A stretch of 64,000 bases of DNA from Planctomycetota bacterium (lineage in GTDB: Bacteria > Planctomycetota > UBA1135 > GCA-002686595). This document shows positions 52,620 through 61,246 of this stretch, in pieces. The translations under genes and the position numbers were made by a program. Every line of letters starts with the position of its first letter. Position 1 is the first letter of the stretch. The stretch is taken from assembly GCA_023150475.1 (NCBI GenBank), contig JAKLKU010000005.1:248001-312000 (forward strand). Reading direction: 5' to 3'. The notes under the pieces were generated by a model. That model was not told the origin of the DNA and ran no database searches. It was given only the letters and a program-made list of their open reading frames with translations.

Positions 52620-55397
52620 TCAACGCAGCGTGTACGCCCCAGCGGAGGGTTTGACGGCGCGAGCGAAGTGCAGCGGGCGGCGCAATCCGCCCGGGCCCGG
52701 AGCGGGGCGAGCGAGCGCGAGCCACTCGCGATAGACCTCGAGCGACTTCGTCACGTCGACTTGCACGTCGCCGTAACGGTCGTCGGGGTGCGCGCGCTCG
52801 ACTTTGACGGCTTGGTGCCAGCAGTGCATGCCGCTGACGGGATCGGGCTGCACCGGGAACGTCAGGTTCTGGTGCACGCCGCCGTCGGTCCACCACACGC
52901 GCTTCGAGTCGCGATCGTTCGACGCGAACGCGCGGATGTCCTCGACGCGGCGGAAACGGAAGCGGCCGGAGCCGAGCTCCTCGCGCGCGACCTTGAACGT
53001 CGCCCATTCCGAACCTTGTCCGTCGAACAAGCGCCAACGGCCCAAGTGGTGCGAGCACGCGACGACGCCGGGCCGCACGCCTTCGGTCACCCAGACCTTG
53101 TTGACGAAGTGCCCGATGCGCGTCGAGACGCGGACGAGATCGAGCGTTTCGACGCCGATGCGCGCCGCGTCCTCCGGGTGGATCCACACCGGGTTCGTGT
53201 TCGAGAGCTCGTACAGCCACTTCGCGTTCGCGGAGCGCGTGTGGATCAACGTCGGCAAGCGGAACGTCGGCACCAGCACGTACTCGCCCTTCGCGACGTC
53301 GAAGTTCTTGCGATGGACGTGGCTCTCGATGTACGCGGGCAGCGCGTACTCGGGCCAGCCCCAGTCGACCATCGTCTGCGACCAGAGCTCGCACCGCTTC
53401 GACGGCGTGTTGAAGCCGACGCGCGCTTCGCCGTCGACCAGCACGCCGACCGGTTTGCCGCCCTTGGTCACCGTGCCGTCGGCGGTGGTCTCGGAGCCGG
53501 CGAGTTCCGCCGGCGCGAGCTTCTTCAAGTGCCCTTCCCACGTGCCTTGTTCGACGAGGAACGCGCCGTGACGGCGCATGTACTCGAGTGGCGTGAGGCC
53601 CTTCGCTGTGGCGGCCTCCGGCAAGCCGGGCACCGAGTTCTCGAAGATCCAACGGTAGTACTCGTCGACGGAGATCTGCTTGCCCGGCCGATACGGCGAC
53701 TCGTAGTACTTGCGGATGCCGAGCGAGCCGTCGGGATCGATGCGCCACGAGAGCGAGATCCAGAACTCGTCTTCCTCCCAGACTTCGCCGGGATTCGCTT
53801 GGTGCGTCCACTCGAGTTTCTCGCCGAGCCGCTCGCGCATGACGCGCACGACCGGCTGACGGAACGAGATCCAGCGCGCCGCGTGCGTCTCTTGCGACAT
53901 CAAGTCGTGTCGCTCGGGTCCCATGCCGACGGGCAACACGTAATCCGCGTATTGCGCGGTCTCGCTCCAATTCGGCGTCAGCGCCGCGTGCAGCTCGACT
54001 TTCTTCTCGTCGCGCAGCACTTGCTCCCAGACCATGCCGTCGGGATTGGTCCACACCGGGTTGTAGACGCGCGTGAAGTACGCGGCGAGCTTGCCGCGGC
54101 CTTCCATCAGGAAGTGCGGCAGGAGGAACGAGAGCTCGTGGTGCGAGAGCGGCCACTCGCGCGGATAGAGCAATTCGCTCCACACGTCCTGCGGCGGCGG
54201 CTTCAAGAACGGCGGCGGCACGAATTTGTCGGCGGTATTGAGGTTGGTGCCGCCTTTCGCGGAGACCGAGCCGACGAGCGTGTTGAGGAACTGCAGACAA
54301 CGCGCGACTTGCCAACCGCCGCGATTGCCCGACGCGGCGTTGCGCCAGACGTGTGAAGCGAAGGCGCTCTTTGCGTGCCCGATCGCGCGCGCGACTTCGC
54401 GAAGCGTCTGCGCGGGCACGCCGCACTCGCGTTCGGCGGCCTCTGGCGTCGCGTAGGCGTAGTGAGCGCGCAACTCGCGGACGAAGTTCTCGAACGTGAG
54501 CGCGGCGGCGGGCGCCTGCTTCTGCAGGAACTCGCGCCAGTTGACCCACGTTTCGAGGAACCGCCGATCGAAGAGCTCCTCCGCGAGGATGACGTGCGCC
54601 ATCGCGAGCAGCATCAGCGCCTCGGTGCCCGGATACGGCGCGAGCCACCAATCCGCCATCGACGCCGTGTTCGAGAGCCGCACGTCGACGACGGCGAGCT
54701 TCGCGCCCTTCATCTTCGCGTCGATGATCCGCTGCGCGTGCGGATTGAAGTAGTGGCCGGTCTCGAGGTGCGAAGAGAGCAAGAGCATCATCTTCGAGTT
54801 CTCGTGATCCGGCGACGGGCGATCGGCGCCCGTCCACAGTGCGTAACCGAGCCGCGCCGCGCCCGAGCAGACGTTGGTGTGCGAGTTGTGGCCGTCGACG
54901 CCCCAGCTCTGCAGCACGCGGTCCATGTAACCGTCGTGGCCGGGCCGACCGACGTGGTACATGACTTCGGTCTTGCGGCCTTCGACGAGCGCCTTGCGGA
55001 TCTGCCGCGCGAAGACGTCGAGCACTTCGTCCCACGTCGTGCGCTCGAACTTGCCGGAACCGCGCGGCCCGACGCGCTTCAGCGGATGGAGGATGCGCTG
55101 CGGATCGTCGATCTGGTTCTTGGTCGCGGGCCCCTTCGCGCAGTTGCGACCGCGCGAGCCCGGGTGGAACGGGTTGCCTTCGAGCTTGCGGATCTCGCGC
55201 GTCTCCTTGTCGACGTACGCGACGAGCCCGCACGCCGCTTCGCAGTTGAAGCACGTCGTCGGCACGAGCATGTAGCGCTTCTCGACGCGTTTCGGCCAGC
55301 TCGTCGATTCGTACTCGACCCAGTCGTCCCACCGCTCCAGCGGCGGAAACGACTCGAGCGGCGTGACGGTCATCTCGTGGGGATCGTGGCTCGGCAT
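52620..55397 (-). CDS. Molybdopterin (bis-MGD) oxidoreductase with an N-terminal 4Fe-4S site (925 aa)
   Basis: Residues 49-86 give the iron-sulfur motif C-x2-C-x3-C-x29-C (Cys49, 52, 56, 86). The molybdenum ligand is probably Cys177 in TNVCSG. Later phrases (YNPVWTNPDG, QYADYVLPVGMGPERHD, TNPVWIHPEDAARIGV) mark the DMSO-reductase superfamily, and a C-terminal molydopterin-binding domain follows. There is no twin-arginine signal at the N-terminus, so it is cytoplasmic or exported with a partner. No iron-sulfur or membrane-anchor subunit lies nearby, and the substrate cannot be named. TAGGCT 29 bases upstream may be the -10 box. A thioredoxin-like gene follows directly. Confidence 0.88.
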   Translation of the reverse strand: MPSHDPHEMTVTPLESFPPLERWDDWVEYESTSWPKRVEKRYMLVPTTCFNCEAACGLVAYVDKETREIRKLEGNPFHPGSRGRNCAKGPATKNQIDDPQRILHPLKRVGPRGSGKFERTTWDEVLDVFARQIRKALVEGRKTEVMYHVGRPGHDGYMDRVLQSWGVDGHNSHTNVCSGAARLGYALWTGADRPSPDHENSKMMLLLSSHLETGHYFNPHAQRIIDAKMKGAKLAVVDVRLSNTASMADWWLAPYPGTEALMLLAMAHVILAEELFDRRFLETWVNWREFLQKQAPAAALTFENFVRELRAHYAYATPEAAERECGVPAQTLREVARAIGHAKSAFASHVWRNAASGNRGGWQVARCLQFLNTLVGSVSAKGGTNLNTADKFVPPPFLKPPPQDVWSELLYPREWPLSHHELSFLLPHFLMEGRGKLAAYFTRVYNPVWTNPDGMVWEQVLRDEKKVELHAALTPNWSETAQYADYVLPVGMGPERHDLMSQETHAARWISFRQPVVRVMRERLGEKLEWTHQANPGEVWEEDEFWISLSWRIDPDGSLGIRKYYESPYRPGKQISVDEYYRWIFENSVPGLPEAATAKGLTPLEYMRRHGAFLVEQGTWEGHLKKLAPAELAGSETTADGTVTKGGKPVGVLVDGEARVGFNTPSKRCELWSQTMVDWGWPEYALPAYIESHVHRKNFDVAKGEYVLVPTFRLPTLIHTRSANAKWLYELSNTNPVWIHPEDAARIGVETLDLVRVSTRIGHFVNKVWVTEGVRPGVVACSHHLGRWRLFDGQGSEWATFKVAREELGSGRFRFRRVEDIRAFASNDRDSKRVWWTDGGVHQNLTFPVQPDPVSGMHCWHQAVKVERAHPDDRYGDVQVDVTKSLEVYREWLALARPAPGPGGLRRPLHFARAVKPSAGAYTLR

Positions 55398-55426
55398 GGT
55401 CTCGCTGGGCGAAGAGGCTCGGGGAG

Positions 55427-55432
55427 AGCCTA
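55427..55432 (-). promoter_or_regulatory. -10-like box TAGGCT of the molybdopterin oxidoreductase gene
   Basis: On the minus strand TAGGCT ends 29 bases before the ATG at 55397. No good -35 box was seen. Confidence 0.25.
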
Positions 55433-55451
55433 TCCGCGGAGCGCAGCGAGC

Positions 55452-55844
55452 TCAGCTGCGGCCGGCGTTTTCGCGCGCCGAGCGCCCGAACCACTCCGCG
55501 ACGGCGTGCGAACGCCACCAGAAGATCGCGAGCGCCGCGTGGACGAGGCACTTGGCGCCCGCTCGCCACGGATCCGCGTCGTTCGAGCCGAGCCACGCGA
55601 AGACCGCCGCCAAGCATGCGAGCACCGCGAGCGTCGTGTGCACGAACCGCAGCACGGGCACGACCGCGCGCGCGCGCCGCAGGACGGCGACCGCGAATGC
55701 TGCGTTGCACGCGCCGAGGACGAGGAACACCCACCACGGCAGACCCTCGACGGTGCGTCCGTCCACGACCGCCACCACGCCGACGAAGCCGAACAGGAGC
55801 GCGAACGCGCCGTAGAGCCAGCCCAACGTCCGGACGAGTCGCAT
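55452..55844 (-). CDS. Small membrane protein of unknown function (130 aa)
   Basis: Four hydrophobic segments are visible (about residues 6-27, 37-54, 65-86 and 95-112), with a short, positively charged loop after the second. No recognised family. It lies 18 bases downstream of the alkyltransferase-like gene and 54 bases upstream of the molybdopterin oxidoreductase gene, all minus strand. Confidence 0.6.
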   Translation of the reverse strand: MRLVRTLGWLYGAFALLFGFVGVVAVVDGRTVEGLPWWVFLVLGACNAAFAVAVLRRARAVVPVLRFVHTTLAVLACLAAVFAWLGSNDADPWRAGAKCLVHAALAIFWWRSHAVAEWFGRSARENAGRS

Positions 55845-55862
55845 CGATCGGTCCTGCTTCGC

Positions 55863-56228
55863 CTACCCGGCCGACTCCGGCCGCCACGCGTGCCGCGCGA
55901 GGTCGACGCGGCCGCTCGGACGGAATCCGACGCCTTCGGCGCGCAAGCGGCGGCGTTGTTCGCGCGCGGCGGACCCGCCGACGCTCACGCGCCCGCCCGC
56001 GCCGAGCACTCGATGCCACGGCAGCGCGCTGTGCGCCGGCAACCGCGAGAGCAACCGGCCGACCCACCGCGCGCGACCGGCAAGCCCCGCCTCGGCCGCG
56101 ACTTGGCCGTAGCTCGCGACTCGACCTCGCGGGATCGCGTCGATCGTCGCGAAGATGCGTTGGTGCGCGACGTCGACCGCGTTGCGTGCGCTGGTGCGTC
56201 GAGCGTGCGTGCGTGAATCTCTCGTCAC
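55863..56228 (-). CDS. Alkyltransferase-like protein (ATL) of the MGMT family (121 aa)
   Basis: The protein has the DNA-binding helix-turn-helix of O6-alkylguanine-DNA alkyltransferases (IDAIPRGRVASYGQVAAEAG) and the following LPWHRVLGAGGRVS. In true alkyltransferases the motif is PCHRV with a reactive Cys; here Trp71 replaces it. ATL proteins bind O6-alkylguanine but cannot dealkylate it, and hand damage to nucleotide-excision repair. The GTG start at 56228 has a TAGACT hexamer six bases upstream. Divergent from the hybrid kinase gene. Confidence 0.9.
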   Translation of the reverse strand: MTRDSRTHARRTSARNAVDVAHQRIFATIDAIPRGRVASYGQVAAEAGLAGRARWVGRLLSRLPAHSALPWHRVLGAGGRVSVGGSAAREQRRRLRAEGVGFRPSGRVDLARHAWRPESAG

Positions 56229-56234
56229 GACGGG

Positions 56235-56240
56235 AGTCTA
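56235..56240 (-). promoter_or_regulatory. -10-like box TAGACT of the ATL gene
   Basis: On the minus strand TAGACT ends six bases before the GTG at 56228, the same box and nearly the same distance as at 7026. A leaderless transcript is likely. Confidence 0.45.
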
Positions 56241-56281
56241 GCGCGCAATCGGAGCGAGCTCGCCGTTCGCGAGCGGAGTGC

Positions 56282-56287
56282 TAGCTT
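56282..56287 (+). promoter_or_regulatory. -10-like box TAGCTT of the hybrid kinase gene
   Basis: TAGCTT ends ten bases before the ATG at 56298. This supports that start, although the encoded N-terminus is unusually long for a signal peptide. Confidence 0.35.
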
Positions 56288-56297
56288 CGCGCGCGCC

Positions 56298-59200
56298 ATG
56301 GCGTGGAAGCTGACGGCGAGCGGCACTCCGCAGGCGGCGGTCCGAGGTTCGGCGGCGTCGCTCGCGACTCGCGTGTCTCGCGCGACTCGGCGCGTCGTGC
56401 TCCGCGTGCTCACGGTCGGGAGCGACCTCGTGCGCCAGTCGCTCGTCGCGCCGAGCCTCGCCGCGGCGCTCACCACCGCCGTCGCGACGGCGCAGAGTTA
56501 TCCGCTGCACACCTACGACGAGTCGGACGGACTCGCGAACGCGTTCGTCGCCGACGTCGCGCAGGCACGCAACGGACTGCTCTGGATCCTGACGCGCGGG
56601 GGCCTCGAGAGTTACGACGGCACTCAGTGGCAACGTCGAGTGCTGCTCTCCGACAACGCCGGCATCGTGCACCTCACGCTCGACGATCGCGACGTGCCGT
56701 GGTTCGTCACTTGGAGCGGGCGATTGAGCTCGTTCGAGGACGGCGCTCAGCAGGAGTTCATCACCAACGATTCGTACCGCTACGACGGGCGCTTCGCGAT
56801 CGCGTGGAACCGGTTCGGCGGCGAGTCGACGATCGCGTGCGTCACGGCGCTCGGTGGCTTGCGGCTCTCGAACGGAGACGCCTGGGAGACGCCGTTCGGC
56901 AAAGGATCGCATCCGGATCTCGCCGCTCGAGGGATCGTGCCGTGGCGCGATCGATTCCTGCTCGTCGCGGGCGGAGGGCTCCAGACGCTCGAGCACGACC
57001 GCACGTTGCGCGACGTCTCGCGGGAGCTCGGACTGCCGGAGGGCGTGGTGCTCGCGGCGTGCTGGGAAGCCGGAGTCGATCCGCGAACGCCCGACCGCAG
57101 CTTCGATGGTCTCTGGGTGGTCGCGGATCGCTGGCTCGGCGTCGTGCGCGACGGTCGGTGCGAGACGCTCGCGACGCTCGACGAACGCCTTTCCGAATCG
57201 CCGACCGGTTTCATGCGGGCCGCGGCGTCGCGGGCGGCCGGGCTCTTCTTCGGCAACGAGCTCTTCGGCATGCGCCTCGCGCCCGGAGCGACGCGGCCGA
57301 CGCCGTTCGAAGCGAAACAAGGACTGCCCGGCGACGGGATCCAGTCGCTGACGTTCGATCGCGAACAGAACCTCTGGATCGGGCAGAGCTTCGGACTGTC
57401 GCGGCTCCGCGACTTGCGCTTCCGCCATTTCGCACGCGCGGACGGACTCGCCGAGGACGAGACGACGGCGCTGCTCGAGCTCGACGACGACGTCTTCGTC
57501 GTCGGACACGCACGTTCGCTCTCGTTGCTCGATCACGGTCGGATCCGCACGCGATCCCTGCCGGATGCGGCGTTCGCGATCGACGCGTTTCCCCGAGTGA
57601 TGGGCCTGCGCAGCGACCGGGCGGACGGTTATTTCGTCGCGCTGTGGAAGGGCGGCGTGCTGCACGTCGACGTGAACGGCCAGGAGACGTTCGTGCCGAG
57701 CTCGACATTCGGTCTCGAGAACGTGACCGACGTCGACGTCGACGAATCCGAGCGCATCTGGATCGCCGGCTTCCCCGGCACGACGGCCGTCGATCGCAAG
57801 ACGTGGCAGCCGATCGCCGGCACGCAGAGCCCCGCGACGATGGCGCGGCGGCTGTATCGCGATCGCGCCGGCACGCTGTACGCGGCCACGGCGTGGAACG
57901 GCGTGCTCGAGTGGCGCGACGATCGTTGGGTCGAGCGGCTCGCCGAGACGCAACGCGAGCTCCAGGACACGTGGTGCGTGTTCGAGGCGCGCGATGGTCG
58001 ACTGTGGGTCGGAACGCGCCAAGGCGTGGCGCTGCTCACCGAACGCGGGCTCGTGCCTGGGCCGACGGAGCTCTCCGACGCCGTCGGTCCGATCTACGCG
58101 ATCACGGAAACCGCGGACGGACACCTGTGGTTCGGCACCGACGACGGGCTGATCGAGTGGAACGATCGGATCCTGCGGCGGCTGTCGAGCGAGCACGGGC
58201 TGCTCGGCCGTGAAGTCAATCGCGCCGCGTTCTACGTCGATGCGCACGAACGCATCTGGGTCGGCACCGCTCGCGGATTGTCGGTCGGGGCGCTCGACGA
58301 CACGACTCCGCAACGCACGCCGCCGGTCGTCGAGGTGCTCGCGCTCGAAGTCGACGGCGTCGTGCACGACCCGACGGCCACGTTCGAGCTCGGCGCCGAG
58401 CCCCACGTGCTCGTCGCGCGCGCTCGCGCCGTGTCGTTCGTCGACGAACGCAAGGTCGGTTTCAGGTGGCGCCTCGCCGGTTTCGATTCGACCTGGTCGC
58501 AGTCGGAAGGCAGCACGGTCTTCCGCACGCGTTACACGAACCTGCCCCCCGGCACCTACACGTTCGAGATCACGGCTCGTGCGTTCGGCGGCGAATGGGC
58601 GGAAGTCACGCGCTCGTCGCCGTTCGTCGTGCACGCACCGCTGTGGCGCAGGACGTGGTTCCTCGTGCTGGTCGGAGCGTCCGTCCTCGGCCTGGGCTGG
58701 TTCGTGCAACAAGCCTTCGTGCAACGGCGCTACGCGCGGGCTCTCGCGAGCGAAGTCGAAGCTCGCACGCGCGAGCTCTCGTCGTCGCGGCTCGAAGTCG
58801 TGCGCGAGAAGGAACGTCTGCACGCGACGCTCGAGAGCATCGGCGACGGCGTCGTCGCCGTCGACGCCGACGGTCGCGTGGCCCTCGTCAACGGCGCCGC
58901 CGAGCGCTTGCTCGGTTCGCGCGCGACCGAGATCGTCGGCGTTCGGATCGAGACGTTGCTGCGCGTCGAACGCGAAGACGGCGCGCCGTTCGACACTTCT
59001 CGCCTGCGAGCCGTCGACACGCGCGAGCCGTGGGTCGGAGTCGACCTGCGTCTGTCGCCGGCCCGCGGCGAGGCCGTGCCGATCGAACTCGCCGTCGCAC
59101 CGCTCGCGCACGGAGACGTGCGCAGCGGCGCCGTGCTCGTGCTGAGGGACCTGAGCGAGCGACGCCGGCTCGAGCGCGAAATCGCGCGCGCCGATCGTCT

Positions 59201-60335
59201 CCGCTCGCTCGGCATCCTCGCCGGAGGCATCGCGCACGACTTCAACAACGTGCTGACCGCCGTCGGTGGCCGCGTCACGCTGATCGAGCTCGCCGCCGAT
59301 TCGCCCGCCGAGGTCCGTGCGCATGCCGAGGCCGCGGACAAGGCGCTCACGCGCGCCCGCGACCTCGCACACCAGCTCCTGACGTTCGCGCGCGGCGGTG
59401 AACCGGTGCGCACGTCGCTCTCGATCGTCGAGGTGCTCGACGACGCGTGCCAACTCGCGTTCAGCGGCTCGCGCGTGCGCGTCGTGCGCGAGATCGCGTC
59501 GAATCCGTCGGCGGTCGAAGTCGATCGCACGCAGGTCCAGCAAGTGTTCGAGAACCTGCTGATCAACGCTCGGCAGTCGATGCCGAACGGCGGCCGCGTG
59601 TTCGTGCGCGTGCAAGACGTCCAGGCAGGCCGACGCCAGCACCCGGCGCTCGAGGACGGCCCGTTCGTGCGCATCGAGATCGAAGACGAAGGCCAAGGCA
59701 TCGCTCCGGAGCACTTGCAGCACGTCTTCGACCCGTTCTTCACCACCAAACCCGGCGGGTCGGGCCTCGGCCTGTCGACGGCGTACTCGGTCGTGCAGCG
59801 TCACGGCGGCGCGATCACGGTGCGCTCTCGGGTCGGCGCGGGAACTTGTTTCGCGGTCTATCTGCCGGTGTCGCGTCGCGCCGCCGAACCGCGCTCTCCC
59901 GACCCACGCGGCACGCCGCGCATCGACGCGCGCATCCTGATCGTCGACGACGAGCCCGATGTGCGCGCCGTGCTCGCGGCCATGCTCGAGCGCATGGGCG
60001 CGAAGACGACCTGCGTCGACGACGAAGACGTCGCCGTGGCGCGCTGGCGCGAAGCTCGCGAGCGCGACGAGCCGTTCGACTTCGGCTTCCTCGATCTGAC
60101 GATTCCCGGCGGCGCCGGCGGCATCGCCGTCGCGCGGCGCGTGCTCGACGTCGACCCTGGCGCGAAGCTGATCGCGATGAGCGGCTACGCGAGCGACCCG
60201 GTGCTCGCGCATCCGACCCGTTACGGCTTCCGCTCGACGCTCGCGAAGCCCTTCCGCATGCACGACGTCGGACGTGCGCTCGGGCTCGCAGCCGCCGCGG
60301 CGGACGTGCGCGACGGTTCGCGAGGTGTCCGCTGA
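56298..60335 (+). CDS. Hybrid sensor histidine kinase with two-component propeller sensor (1345 aa)
   Basis: A long basic N-terminus precedes a hydrophobic run (about 50-66) ending ATAQ, a probable signal sequence. Residues about 68-690 are two-component-propeller blades (repeats such as GLLWILTRGGLESYDG, QNLWIGQSFGLSRL, GRLWVGTRQGVALL). A Y_Y_Y domain (about 690-775) and a membrane helix (about 784-804) follow. A PAS segment (about 835-940) precedes the HisKA phosphate-accepting His980 in GGIAHDFNNVL. The ATPase motifs are NLLINARQSMPNGG and DEGQGI, with FFTTKPGGSGLGL. A receiver domain holds Asp1266 (FLDLTIPGG). There is no DNA-binding output domain, so another regulator must carry the signal. 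Related hybrids sense carbohydrates or surface polymers. Confidence 0.9.
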   Translation: MAWKLTASGTPQAAVRGSAASLATRVSRATRRVVLRVLTVGSDLVRQSLVAPSLAAALTTAVATAQSYPLHTYDESDGLANAFVADVAQARNGLLWILTRGGLESYDGTQWQRRVLLSDNAGIVHLTLDDRDVPWFVTWSGRLSSFEDGAQQEFITNDSYRYDGRFAIAWNRFGGESTIACVTALGGLRLSNGDAWETPFGKGSHPDLAARGIVPWRDRFLLVAGGGLQTLEHDRTLRDVSRELGLPEGVVLAACWEAGVDPRTPDRSFDGLWVVADRWLGVVRDGRCETLATLDERLSESPTGFMRAAASRAAGLFFGNELFGMRLAPGATRPTPFEAKQGLPGDGIQSLTFDREQNLWIGQSFGLSRLRDLRFRHFARADGLAEDETTALLELDDDVFVVGHARSLSLLDHGRIRTRSLPDAAFAIDAFPRVMGLRSDRADGYFVALWKGGVLHVDVNGQETFVPSSTFGLENVTDVDVDESERIWIAGFPGTTAVDRKTWQPIAGTQSPATMARRLYRDRAGTLYAATAWNGVLEWRDDRWVERLAETQRELQDTWCVFEARDGRLWVGTRQGVALLTERGLVPGPTELSDAVGPIYAITETADGHLWFGTDDGLIEWNDRILRRLSSEHGLLGREVNRAAFYVDAHERIWVGTARGLSVGALDDTTPQRTPPVVEVLALEVDGVVHDPTATFELGAEPHVLVARARAVSFVDERKVGFRWRLAGFDSTWSQSEGSTVFRTRYTNLPPGTYTFEITARAFGGEWAEVTRSSPFVVHAPLWRRTWFLVLVGASVLGLGWFVQQAFVQRRYARALASEVEARTRELSSSRLEVVREKERLHATLESIGDGVVAVDADGRVALVNGAAERLLGSRATEIVGVRIETLLRVEREDGAPFDTSRLRAVDTREPWVGVDLRLSPARGEAVPIELAVAPLAHGDVRSGAVLVLRDLSERRRLEREIARADRLRSLGILAGGIAHDFNNVLTAVGGRVTLIELAADSPAEVRAHAEAADKALTRARDLAHQLLTFARGGEPVRTSLSIVEVLDDACQLAFSGSRVRVVREIASNPSAVEVDRTQVQQVFENLLINARQSMPNGGRVFVRVQDVQAGRRQHPALEDGPFVRIEIEDEGQGIAPEHLQHVFDPFFTTKPGGSGLGLSTAYSVVQRHGGAITVRSRVGAGTCFAVYLPVSRRAAEPRSPDPRGTPRIDARILIVDDEPDVRAVLAAMLERMGAKTTCVDDEDVAVARWREARERDEPFDFGFLDLTIPGGAGGIAVARRVLDVDPGAKLIAMSGYASDPVLAHPTRYGFRSTLAKPFRMHDVGRALGLAAAAADVRDGSRGVR

Positions 60336-60340
60336 ACGCA

Positions 60341-60369
60341 TTGCGCGAGCGCGACGTCACGCCTAACTT
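60341..60369 (+). promoter_or_regulatory. Promoter candidate of the rhodanese gene
   Basis: TTGCGC (60341-60346) and TAACTT (60364-60369) are exactly 17 bases apart, and TAACTT ends nine bases before the ATG at 60379. This is the best paired -35/-10 element of the window. It starts only five bases after the kinase stop, which points to separate transcription of the rhodanese. Confidence 0.45.
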
Positions 60370-60378
60370 CTGCGCCCC

Positions 60379-60807
60379 ATGTCCTACGCCACTCGCCAAC
60401 CCGCCGCCGCCAGGGAGCTCCTCGACCAAGGCTGGATCTACGTCGACGTCCGCACGGTCGAAGAGTTCGACGCCGGGCATCCGGTCGGCGCGTACAACGT
60501 GCCCCTCCTGCTGCGAGACGCGTCCGGCGGCATGACGCCGAATCCGAACTTCGCGGCCGTGCTCGGCAAAGCCTTCGCGCGCGATGCGAAGCTCGTCATC
60601 GGCTGCCGTTCGGGCCAGCGTTCCATGAAAGCCTGCGAAGTCGCGGCGAGCCTCGGCTTCGCCAGCCTCGTCAACATGGCGGGCGGCTTCGTCGGTGCGA
60701 CCGACATGTTCGGTCGCGTGAAGGAAGCTGGATGGCAGGCGTGTGGCTTGCCGTGCGCGCAGCGCGCGGAGTCCGGACGCAGTTGGCGGGAACTCTCCGC
60801 CGGTTGA
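60379..60807 (+). CDS. Rhodanese-like sulfurtransferase (142 aa)
   Basis: This is a single rhodanese domain with the active-site loop CRSGQR (Cys76), the substrate-binding VDVRTVEEFDAGHPVGAYNVPL, and the closing ACEVAASLGFASLVNMAGGF. It would carry sulfur as persulfide from thiosulfate or another donor. No signal peptide, so it is cytoplasmic. It follows the hybrid kinase by 43 bases and ends directly at the stop of the convergent gene. Confidence 0.92.
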   Translation: MSYATRQPAAARELLDQGWIYVDVRTVEEFDAGHPVGAYNVPLLLRDASGGMTPNPNFAAVLGKAFARDAKLVIGCRSGQRSMKACEVAASLGFASLVNMAGGFVGATDMFGRVKEAGWQACGLPCAQRAESGRSWRELSAG

Positions 60808-61194
60808 TCACGCGCGCGGCGCGCCGTTCAAGTAGATCCGCGGGCACGCCGCGAGGCCGAAGCGCGCGACCATCCGCTCGCCGAGGATCGTCATCAGCGG
60901 CTCGCAGTGCGCTTCTTCGCGGCCCACGCCGCGCACGTGCGCGAGTTCGTCGAGCGGAGCCTCGAGTCCGAGCAGCGGCACGCCGGTGCCCGGCGTGCAG
61001 ATCGACACGCACCAGCCGTGCTGCGGGCCGTGCGTGTGGTAGTTGAGCACGAGCTCGCGGCCTTTGGCGACCGCCAGCTTGACCGCCGGTCCGTAGCGCG
61101 CGTGCCCGTCGAGCTTGTCCAGCAGCTTGTCGAAGAACGCCGCGATCTCCGCTTCGATCGCGCGAGCCTCGGCTTCGTCGTCGTGCGCGCTCAT
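60808..61194 (-). CDS. Small protein of unknown function (128 aa)
   Basis: The start at 61194 (MSAHDDEAE) avoids overlap with the upstream gene; a longer frame to 61287 has a weak N-terminus. An acidic helical N-terminus (about 1-35) is followed by a mixed region with YHTHGPQHGWCVSICTPGTGVP and a C-terminus with CEPLMTILGERMVARFGLAACPRIY. Three Cys and several His/Tyr suggest a compact domain, but no family was recognised. It abuts the rhodanese stop, so the two genes share no spacer. Confidence 0.55.
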   Translation of the reverse strand: MSAHDDEAEARAIEAEIAAFFDKLLDKLDGHARYGPAVKLAVAKGRELVLNYHTHGPQHGWCVSICTPGTGVPLLGLEAPLDELAHVRGVGREEAHCEPLMTILGERMVARFGLAACPRIYLNGAPRA

Positions 61195-61246
61195 CGGATC
61201 CAGGGCGAGTCGAGGCAGATCGAGGTGCGGAGAGCCGGACGCGAGC

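Noticed and set aside
52620..55397. Selenocysteine in place of the molybdenum ligand
   Set aside because: The aligned residue is encoded as an ordinary Cys (Cys177); no in-frame TGA is present.
52594..56067. Long upstream extension of the thioredoxin-like frame across the molybdopterin oxidoreductase gene
   Set aside because: It runs in a different frame of the same strand over a clearly coding gene; the thioredoxin fold begins at about 52593.
56238..60341. Antisense open frame of more than 1300 residues across the hybrid kinase gene
   Set aside because: The plus-strand frame encodes a complete, recognisable kinase with catalytic residues in order. The antisense frame lacks motifs, is Arg-, Glu- and Asp-rich and arises from the high GC at third positions.
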